Program-made: the position numbers and the translations under genes | The notes under the pieces: model-generated | Databases searched by the model: none | Told to the model about the DNA's origin: nothing | Seen by the model: the letters and a program-made list of their open reading frames with translations, nothing else | In this document: positions 1-10,000 of the stretch, in pieces | How the letters are laid out: the number at the start of each line of letters is the position of its first letter | How positions within the stretch are numbered: position 1 is the stretch's first letter | Origin: Melitaea cinxia | Taxonomy: Eukaryota > Arthropoda > Insecta > Lepidoptera > Nymphalidae | Direction: 5' to 3' | Length of the DNA: 64,000 bases | NCBI RefSeq assembly: GCF_905220565.1 | Contig: NC_059406.1 | Coordinates: 15,014,001-15,078,000, forward strand

Positions 1-224
1 TGCCCTTAACAATAATATCGTACGTTGTAGTGTAATCATTTAAATTTTTAATTCTGAAAATTATTAAAATATTGGATTTTGTGTCAGTATCACTCTTATT
101 GTTTATTCGCTTAGTACCGGAACAGTATAAAGATGGATCTTTGTTATCTGTTTTGCGGGGTAGTTACACACTATATAAATACTATTATAATTTAAATTTA
201 TGCTTCTAATTCTTAAATATAAAA

Positions 225-420
225 TTCTCATGTCACAATGTTAGTTATCATACTCCTCCGAAACGGCTGGACCGATTTTTATGAAATTTTGTGTGAATAT
301 CGGATAGGTCTAAGAATCGGCCAACATCTATTTTCATACCCCGAAATTATAAGAGGGGGACTAATAACATATATAACAAAACAACGTTTCCGGGGTCAAC
401 TAGTAATTCTTATTTAAAAT
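225..420 (+). repeat. Dispersed repeat family A, copy 1
   Basis: It shares CTCCTCCGAAACGGCTGGAC and the following ~150 bases with the copy at 53741-53940, at roughly 80 percent identity by eye. It ends in a GGGGTCAACTAGT-type sequence like the other copies. It is probably the 3' end of a LINE or a non-autonomous derivative; the family name is not known to me. Confidence 0.6.
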
Positions 421-859
421 GTTATCACGTGAGGTTCATCGTGAGATTTTTAGAAGCCGACGAAAGTAATTGATATTAGATGCGAGTAATTTGTTTATTT
501 ATTTTCAAATTAAAATTTATTTATTAAAAAAAAACTACAGTCGAAAAAAATAAATTGTCTGAAGCACTTACTTCGACTGGAAAATTTTCTTTCATACGGA
601 TCAAGCTATAGTATGAAACGTTTTCAATGAAAGAACAAAAAAAGGGTATTGCTTCAGAAAATAAATGTTACATTTTAAAGATATTAAGCCTTATGTCAAG
701 ATAATATAGCAATTACTTCAAACTTAGAATTATTATATGTTCATTTTGTAATAGGGTGAAGGTAATTCAGAATAGAGATTAAAAGGAAATAAAATTTGCC
801 CTTTCTCTCATGTTTATATAAATAACCAAGTAAAAAAATAAACAAACAAAGAGTTTTTT

Positions 860-865
860 TTTATT
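860..865 (-). promoter_or_regulatory. Candidate polyadenylation signal of TRMT1
   Basis: AATAAA on the minus strand, about 75 bases past the TRMT1 stop codon (941-939). Position and sequence fit. The surrounding DNA is very AT-rich, so chance occurrence is possible. Confidence 0.45.
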
Positions 866-938
866 TTATAAGTCAAACATTTAATATATAATTATACATA
901 ATATGTATAGATATATAATATTAACATTATATTTAAAA

Positions 939-1083
939 TTAAACAGACGTATCAAGATCTTCGAAGTTTGATTTCTTTCGCGGTTCTTTGTCGTCGGGCG
1001 AGTGACCTCGTTTTTCATTGCCTTTCTCTTTACTGTGTTTATTTTGATTTCTTATTGCTTTTGATATTTTTTCTTCGCCGACA
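939..1083 (-). CDS. TRMT1: TRMT1 terminal exon (exon 9), separated by the LINE
   Basis: Acceptor CTATTTTCAG ends at 1084. Phase 2 from exon 8 gives Asn, then 47 codons rich in Lys, Asn and Glu (for example KEKGNEKRGHSPDDK) ending in NFEDLDTSV and TAA. The exon is too short and too far (6.3 kb) from exon 8 to stand out alone. Frame agreement, a good acceptor and a nearby AATAAA support it. It has no clear family domain, which is normal for this tail. Confidence 0.72.
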
Positions 1084-4000
1084 CTGAAAATAGACAATTT
1101 ATTAGTTATAATTATATAATCAGAGTTTAAAATTATTCAAAAGGGACATTCGTTATTACAACTTTTTTTTAATAATAAAAAAAGATATCTATACAATTTT
1201 ACACATAATTTTGTCAGCACATGTAAAAACACAATGTTACTTTTCGCATTTAAATTTTTTATATGGCAACTTAACATTACTGTGATGCAAAGATATGAAC
1301 ATAACTCAAAGAAGTTTTACTAATCCTAACCCCCATTTTTTATTAATGAACATGGATTAAAATTATTGTTATATTTTATTTTCTTTTAAAGTCTTGTACT
1401 ATAGACAACATCCTAAACCTATACTGCCATGTTTAGGTAAAAGATAGTATGAGGGGAAATTCAAGTATTACTTAAACACCGAAGGGGGGTGGGTGTCTAT
1501 ATTTTGCTTATTTTTGATGACATGGGCGGGTCTCGATGATGGTTCCGTCAGCAATATTTATTTATTATTTCTGAATAGATTAAAAAAATATATACACCAA
1601 AGATTTACATAATCATTGGAGGGGGGGGGGGGGGATAGTTTTTCTGACTTTCGCTGACAAGGGACAGGAGGGGGGTAAAAACTACTAAAATTTTAAGAAT
1701 TTTTAAGAAATTGAACTAAATAAAGGTTTCATAAATTCAACAGTATCTTGGCTTCTCCAACTTCTGAAGAGGCTAGAAGTGTGTATAAATTAGTCCTAAT
1801 ATATTTAAAGAGACATTGTTGATTTAGTTAAGAACGATGGAGGTCAACAGTCGCATCGCAAGCTGCATAGTGAGTGAGCGTGTCGTTGAATAGAAAATAA
1901 TAATTAAATAACATAATACCGGTTATTTAAAAGTAAACAACACCTGTGTGTCGAGTCCGGGAGTTGCTATTTACATTATGAAGCTTATGTTCAATGGAGG
2001 ATAACTCATTTTCGGATAGCAGTGTAATGCAACTATGTGACTATGTTGACGAAGTTGAGAATGTAGACGTATTAGCAATAAATGAAGAATATACACAACG
2101 GGTGAATTTAAATAGTAATATTGAAAGTAATACGAATAAACGTGTACGATTAGAGGAGATGGAAAATAATGATGAAGAATGGATACAAGTTTCAAATAGT
2201 AGGGCGAAAAGAAGATTGATCGAAGATATACAATTAAGTGTTACATGCAAAGACAAGTTACCGAAACAATTTGCTTTGGCCAAACTATTAAAAGCGCAAA
2301 GTATTTCTGGCATTATGAAAATTAAATATATCAACGCATATAAAATTCTAGTAACTTTTAACTCGGAAGATTCAGCAAATAAGTTTTTGAATTGCGACGG
2401 ACTTAGAAGTATGGGTTGGAAGAGTCAAAAAACATGGGAGGTGGGGACGTCTTATGGGATAGTTAAAGACATCGACTTAGATTTATCGGAGGAACATCTG
2501 ATGGAATATTTACGAAGTGATATCGAAATTGTATCAGTTAAGAGGCTTAGTCGTAGAAGTGGTAACGAGTGGACGCCCAGTGAATCTATCAGGGTTGGGT
2601 TTAAAGGCTCTTCTTTACCTTCACACATATTTATATTGGATTTGAGAATTAAAGTTGAACCTTTCATATTTCCGGTCACTCAATGCTCCAACTGTTGGAG
2701 ATATGGACATACAAAAACCTTATGCCCATCTAATAAAACTATATGCCCAAAGTGCAGTGGCCACCATGAAAATTGCGAAGTTACTACATTCAAATGCGTC
2801 AACTGTGGTGAGAATCATTTGGCCCTGTCAAAATCGTGTCAAAAATATAAAAAAGAAAAAAGAATCAGAGAGCTCATGTCTGAATTTAATGTTACGTATA
2901 GAAAGGCGTTGTTACTATATGTGCCTCCTACTCCTCAACGAATCTCAACGAATGATAACCCTAGTGCTAATTTAGAAATAGTTAATGTAAGTGAACCTTC
3001 GATTTCTTCGCGACCTACTTTTGCTGAAGCAGTGATATCGGGCCCTCTTACGAAAAAAAAAAGAGATTCCCAAAAAAAGGGCGGCAAAAATAAATACTAA
3101 GAAGCATACTGGACAAGATTTAATAGAAGAAGTCACGCTTATGGAAGTTTCTCAGGATACGAACACAGAAGAAGAGGTAGAAGGTTCTCACTCTTCAGAA
3201 TCAGACGAAGAAACTCATCACGAACCTGAAACTGAAGAGCGCCCAGTGTCTTTGGTTGAGCTCATCCAGAAAATTCGTAAGATTTTTATTTTAAAGAAAT
3301 TGAGTGTTTTTTCTAAAATTAAAAAGTCTTTACAAGTTATAGTGGACTGGGTTATGACATTTGTTTCAAAAAGTGTGTCAAATTTATCAGACTTTTTCAA
3401 AAATATATCTTTATTTATAAATGGATAGTAGTTCTGTAAAACAATTAAATTTAAATATGTTTCAGTGGAATGCACGTAGTATTAGACCTAAGTTACTGTC
3501 TTTTAAGAATTTGCTGATCCAAGAGAGGATTCATATTGCAGCTGTTACAGAGACATGGTTGGACTCAGAATACAGATTTAATATTAGGGATTATAATATA
3601 TATAGACTAGATAGAAATGTTGCATACGGAGGTGTGGCTCTAATAGTACATAAATCTATCTCTTCACAAATTGTTAATTTTCAAAATAACCATATAGGCA
3701 TGGAAATTATTTGGATTAAAGTGTCTAATTGCGACCAGTTGGAAAATATTATAGGAATTTATTGTCCCCATGAAATCAGTACGGCGCAGGCTGACTGGGA
3801 TTTCTTATTCAATCTTTCAACAACGAAAACAATTATTTTAGGCGACTTCAACGGTCATCATACAACTTGGTCTCACAGGACTGACAATCGTGGTCTTCAA
3901 ATCGTTAATTCATTTTTAGATTCTAATTTCGTTGTTTTAAATGATGGTTCTCCCACAAGGTTTCAACTGGTTGAAGGTATTTTAAGAGAGTCGTCTCCAG

Positions 4001-7000
4001 ACATAACTTTCGTGTCTTCGGATATTTCGCTACACTTTGACTGGCAGGTTTTAAGTGAATCACTAGGAAGTGACCATTTATTTATTAAAATTACTACTAG
4101 TATATTTGTAATTACTAATCATCGTAAAAAAAGAAACTTTAAATCAGCAAATTGGCAGTTCTATTCTTTATATTTAGAAAAAGCATTCACTGACCTCATT
4201 TTACCAAATGATATTCAGACTGCTTACGATGTTTTTATTAATTTAATCAATGAAGCAGCAGATTTGTTTATTCCTTTTATAAAAATTTGTCAAAAACCTG
4301 AAAGCAAGTTTACTCCAAAACCTTACTGGAATGCAAAATTATCTAAAGCTGTTGCTATTCGTAGACTTTATCTTAGTATTTTCAGGCGTAATCCCACTCC
4401 AGATAACCTAAATAAGTTCTTAGACGCTGTTAGGGAATCACAAAGACTCATAAGGCACGCAGAGAGGAACGGATGGTCAAGCTTCTGCAATTCGGTTAGT
4501 GAAAATACTTCTGCTAATCAGATGTGGAGTAAGATGAAGTGGATGAAAGGGCGGAAACAATCTTCCCTAACCATTGATAAAGTCAAAGCCAATAGTCTCC
4601 TATGCAAGCTATGTCCTGATTTTGTTTCTCCGTCGAAACCTGTCTTCCGGTCTACTAATCCTTCTTTAGAAATTCCCATTACGATTTTTGAATTAAGCAA
4701 TTGCATGAAATCAAAAGATACAGCTCCCGGAGAAGACGAAATTTCATTTTCTATGTTAAAACATCTTCCTGAAAATGCAAAATTATTCATGTTAAAATTA
4801 TTCAATAGCATCTTAGATTCTGGTATTGTACCTTCTCAATGGAGACAAATACGTGTTATTCCAATCTCAAAACCGGGACGTGATCCCCAATCCGACTCGG
4901 CTTTTCGTCCAATTTCATTAATATCATGTATTTGCAAAATATTTCATATTTTATTAAAGAATAGAATTGAGTGGTTTTTAGAAAAAAATCATTTACTTTC
5001 AGACAATACTTTTGGATTCAGAAAGTCTAGGTCATGCTTGGATAGTCTGGTCCGTTTAGTCTCTATAATTCAAATTGGGTTTGCAACAGGTTATTCGACT
5101 ATAGGATGTTTTGTGGATATAGACAATGCCTACAATAATGTTGACCTCTTGTTTTTGGTGGATACAATGGATCGTCTTCAGATCGGTACACAAATATGTT
5201 TGTACATTTGGAACTTTCTCATTGAAAGACGTATTCAGATTATTGCTGATAATACAAACTTTGTTAGGACTTGCAGTCGTGGCCTTGCACAAGGCGACCC
5301 ACTGTCACCGCTTTTGTTTAATATAGCCACTATTGATATATGCAAACGAATCAAGTCAGCAATGATTATGCAATACGCGGATGACTTTGTTTTATTTAGC
5401 TCAGGAAACGATATTTTACAAGCTTCGACCAACTTACAGTCTGACTTGGACTTATTATGTATTCTTTTGTCCGATATCGGTTTGAATCTGTCTCCATCCA
5501 AGAGCAAGGTTTGTATTTTTAAAAAACGACCATTTAGGGGTACGGTTGAACTTAAAGTAAGCAATATAATTCTAGATACAGTGGAGAGCGTTAAGTATTT
5601 AGGGTTGTGGCTTGACCGTTCTCTTAGATGGGGTAAACATGTGAGCGAGACTAAAGATAAATGCATAAAATTTTTAAATATATGTAAAGTTTTGGCTGGT
5701 TCAGGTTGGGGAATACATCCTAAGCACCTTCGTAGAATATATATTTCAATCATCCGCAGTCGTATGGATTATGCTAGCTTTTTATATAATGATAGTGCCC
5801 AGTTACACGTAAGAAAACTTGACTGCATTCAAAATCAAGCTATGCGTATAATAGGTGGATTTATCAAAAGCACTCCTATCCATGTCATGGAAAGTGAGCT
5901 TTCATTACAGCCATTATGTCTCCGTAGAGAGTATTTGGGCCATAAGTTTTATCTTAAAAATAAATCTTTTAAAATAAATTCAATTGTTACATTACTAAGT
6001 CATTTAAACGATTCAATGGCATCTATTCGTTGGAACAGGAAGAAAAAACCCTTACTGGTCTCCATCCATAATTATCTCAAAAATACCTCTATTAATATCA
6101 GTTCACAGTTGGAAATGTTTTCTTTAAACATATGGATAACCGGAATTAATTTACAGAATTTTATAAAATCAAATATTAAAGATATACATAATCCTAAACG
6201 TACTTTCTCTAATTTACAATTAAATTCATTTTACCGTAAGATGTCTTCAGAGAGTTACAATGGGTTCTATAAGGTTTTTACGGATGGGTCCAAAGATAGT
6301 TACGGAGGTGGGGCGGCGTTTTACGATTCTCAAATTAATTTTAAAGCCAAATTCCAAATTACCCATGATCTGTCTATAATGCACATAGAATTAATAGCTA
6401 TAGCAGAGGCCTTGTCTTATATCAAATCTATCAATGGGAATAATTTCGTCATATTTACAGATGCTAAAAGCGCATTGCAACACTTAGCTCGGTGTACCTC
6501 GACTTTTCGAGGAATCCCTGTAGCTTACGATATAATAAAATTAATTTCGGAACTAAACACCTCCACTAAATCTGTATATCTTCAATGGATCCCTTCGCAT
6601 TGTGGTATTGTTGAAAATGAAATTGTTGATGAGCTTGCAAAACAAGCATGTACAGAAGGCGTTGTAGTCAATACTAAACCTTTTTATAGCGAGTGTTTAT
6701 TTACCTCTAAAAATCGTTGTTTGGAATTGTGGAAGGAATATTTTGATGAAAGGTCTACCAAAAAGGGTATTTGGTACAAAACCATACAGCCTGAACCGAT
6801 GAGTTCTCCTTGGATCAGCAATAGTTTAAGCAGATTAGATATAGTAATAGCCTTAAGAATGCGCTCCGGACACATCCCATTGAACAAGTTTGCTTATTTG
6901 ATGAATAAAACTAATACTCCGAATTGTGAGGAATGTGAAAAAATTGAAGACGTTTATCATATTGTTATGGAATGTATCCGGAATGAACCATTACGAAATG

Positions 7001-10000
7001 AAATATTTATGTCTCATAATATTATAAGAGAAGTCGGTGGAATAAACTGCGTCTTGGCATTCCCTTTATCCAAGGAGGCCAGGGCTCTGTATAAACTGGT
7101 TAGATTGGGTTTGAGAGTGAGATGAGCGATCATCTTCTCTCAAGACCAGTTTCTAGTTTAAGAAGACGTATAGAGTGTCATAGTCGCTTTTTGTGACCAA
7201 GCTCTTTAAAATAAAGATTAAAAAAAAAAAAAAAAAAAAAACGATGGAGGTGATGTGGTCGCTGTGTGACAAAACCTCCAATTTTTTTTTAGAATTAAAA
7301 AAAAAAGGTTTCATAAAATATATATTGATGATTATGAAAATGACGCATGATTGCAATCGCAAAATAAATATAATGAAATTTAAATTTTACAAAAGCAGTA
7401 GATTAAGGTGTGTGTCTATCATACTTGACAGCGGCGCGAGAGCCGGGTCCCCAGTGGGGCGTGGGGTTGAACTGGAAGCGAAGGCGGCCATCACGTCGAC
7501 TGATGGGGTTCGCGTCCGGGCGGGGACTTAGATCCACTGTGTTAGACACTGGCTGCTTCAGGATATATGCGGCTACTGGGTCAGACTGTAATCTGTTAAG
7601 GAACAAATGAAAAATACATATGTCGGAGACAGTCATTAATTCAGAACAATAATGGAAGTTAGGCATGGCGTCTTGAGGTTGGAAGCACTGTGTGTATGCA
7701 CAGAAGCGGTCGAGATGACAAGAAGATATTTGTGAAAATCATTAAAAATAAGGATTATGGCATTTACAACGTAGTTTCTTCTCAGTACCGGGCCAGCCCA
7801 AGCGGTGACGCTGTCAAGGTCGATAAGGCCCACAGCACTCTGAAAAAAAAATCAACAAGCTCACTTGTGGGGGCGGGCGGGGCGGGCGGGGCGCGCGGCG
7901 CGCTCGTCTTCAGCGACAGGCGGCACGCGTGCGAGTACGACACGCGGTGGCGGGACATGGTACCGAACAACAAGCTCACTTGTGGGGGCGGGCGGGGCGC
8001 GCGGCGTGCCAGGCGCGCACCACGTCCCACACGGCGCGCGCCGGCGCGCTCGTCTTCAGCGACAGGCGGCACGCGTGCGAGTACGACACGCGGTGGCGGG
8101 ACATGGTACCGAACAACAAGCTCACTTGTGGGGGCGGGCGGGGCGCGCGGCGTGCCAGGCGCGCACCACGTCCCACACGGCGCGCGCCGGCGCGCTCGTC
8201 TTCAGCGACAGGCGGCACGCGTGCGAGTACGACACGCGGTGGCGGGACATGGTACCGAACAACAAGCTCACTTGTGGGGGCGGGCGGGGCGCGCGGCGTG
8301 CCAGGCGCGCACCACGTCCCACACGGCGCGCGCCGGCGCGCTCGTCTTCAGCGACAGGCGGCACGCGTGCGAGTACGACACGCGGTGGCGGGACATGGTA
8401 CCGAACAACAAGCTCACTTGTGGGGGCGGGCGGGGCGCGCGGCGTGCCAGGCGCGCACCACGTCCCACACGGCGCGCGCCGGCGCGCTCGTCTTCAGCGA
8501 CAGGCGGCACGCGTGCGAGTACGACACGCGGTGGCGGGACATGGTACCGAACAACAAGCTCACTTGTGGGGGCGGGCGGGGCGCGCGGCGTGCCAGGCGC
8601 GCACCACGTCCCACACGGCGCGCGCCGGCGCGCTCGTCTTCAGCGACAGGCGGCACGCGTGCGAGTACGACACGCGGTGGCGGGACATGGTACCGAACAA
8701 CAAGCTCACTTGTGGGGGCGGGCGGGGCGCGCGGCGTGCCAGGCGCGCACCACGTCCCACACGGCGCGCGCCGGCGCGCTCGTCTTCAGCGACAGGCGGC
8801 ACGCGTGCGAGTACGACACGCGGTGGCGGGACATGGTACCGAACAACAAGCTCACTTGTGGGGGCGGGCGGGGCGCGCGGCGTGCCAGGCGCGCACCACG
8901 TCCCACACGGCGCGCGCCGGCGCGCTCGTCTTCAGCGACAGGCGGCACGCGTGCGAGTACGACACACGGTGGCCCGCGTGCAGCAGCGCCGACCTGGGGG
9001 GCCACGGTAGTGAACACTCTTGAACTTCTTTATGCACGTTCGACTTGAGGAGTGAACCGATGAATGCGCGACGAGAGCGTTACGATAAGTGCGATCGGGC
9101 GAGGCACAAGTTCAGAGGGAGATATAAGTTAGATAGAGCTAAAGAAGTTTTACTTCAGTCGTGTGGTCTAAAGTAGATCAGCAAACAAGAGTACCGTGAT
9201 AGTGACCGATTACCGTAGACTATACCTACAACACCAGAAGCAGCGCAAGTACGTTACCGACCCTTCCGATGACCCTCCCCAAGAGCTCTCTATCTTACTC
9301 ACAACAGGAACACAGCAGTACTGTTTTCTAGCAGTATTGTGTTCCAGCAGTATTGTGTTCCTGTTGGTGGGTAAGGTAACCAGAGTTCGGGGGGGGGGAT
9401 CGGGGATTAGGTCCGCAACGCGCTTGTGATGCTTCTGATGTTGCAGGCGTCTATAAGCTACGGTAATCTCTTACTATCAGGTGAGCCGTACGCTTGTTTG
9501 CCGACCTAGTGATAAAAAAAAGTACTTGAGAGCAATATTATTTAGCTGTGATCTTCTGTAAGGTCAAGGTGCTTCCCCAGTCCGGCTACTCCAGATTTTG
9601 AACAGGATATACAGAGTGTCCCAGAACTCGACGTCAAGCCGAAACGAGTGACAGGATTGATTGTAACCATCATAAGAAAAATCAAAAGAAAAATCTACCC
9701 AGCAGTTTAAAATTATGGGCATTTAAGAAAAACTTAGAAATTTGGTCAAACTGTAACAATTTTTCGGTTATTGTGGTTAATTTTTATTATTTTTGTTCAT
9801 TTAAACTTTGGAACCGTAACCTTAAATAACATTTCTAAACACAGTTAAAAATAATGACATAATTGCCCCAAGTTTTCTATCTTCAATTCCACGAACGGAA
9901 ATACTTGGGTCATCTGCGACCTCTTGCAACACTTCTTCCTCGTAAGGAAAGCAAGCTCTATTTGATTCGGGAAATGGCCACCCTCCGTGAGTGAACGGTG

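Larger units (their letters stand above)
1..938. other. AT-rich flank downstream of TRMT1, one dispersed repeat
   Basis: No coding region is seen. About 225-420 is a dispersed repeat copy (family A here) that also occurs at 53741-53940 and, inverted, at 34975-35125. The shared stretch includes GGACCGATTTTTATGAAATT. The rest is low-complexity AT-rich DNA that includes the presumed TRMT1 3' UTR. Confidence 0.5.
1845..7239 (+). mobile_element. Full-length I-type non-LTR retrotransposon (LINE) in TRMT1 intron 8
   Basis: The element has a ~150-base 5' UTR, a gag-like ORF1, an ORF2 with endonuclease, reverse transcriptase, RNase H and a terminal CCHC motif, a short 3' UTR with AATAAA at 7209-7214, and a poly(A) tail from about 7220. 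Both sides carry AACGATGGAGGT (1833-1844 and 7240-7251), a 12-bp target-site duplication that fixes both ends. RNase H in ORF2 points to the I group rather than R1 or CR1. It lies antisense to TRMT1. ORF2 is unbroken, and ORF1 has only a probable one-base slip, so the insertion looks young. Confidence 0.92.

Noticed and set aside
7782..7839. Possible alternative terminal exon after a good polypyrimidine-AG at 7841-7840
   Set aside because: In the correct phase it gives about 19 unconserved residues and a stop. The exon at 7592 matches the family. It remains a possible minor isoform.
7976..8802. Five identical 80-codon minus-strand ORFs
   Set aside because: They are copies of partial TRMT1 exon 7 plus intron, each stopping just past the donor. 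They have no acceptor or promoter and their ATG is in intron-derived bases.
7690..9048. Plus-strand 452-codon open frame and two overlapping frames of 381 and 364 codons
   Set aside because: They run through the GC-rich 146-bp array. Because 146 is not a multiple of 3, the three frames rotate through the same sequence, and its low stop density keeps all open. The real coding sense is the opposite strand (TRMT1 exon 7).
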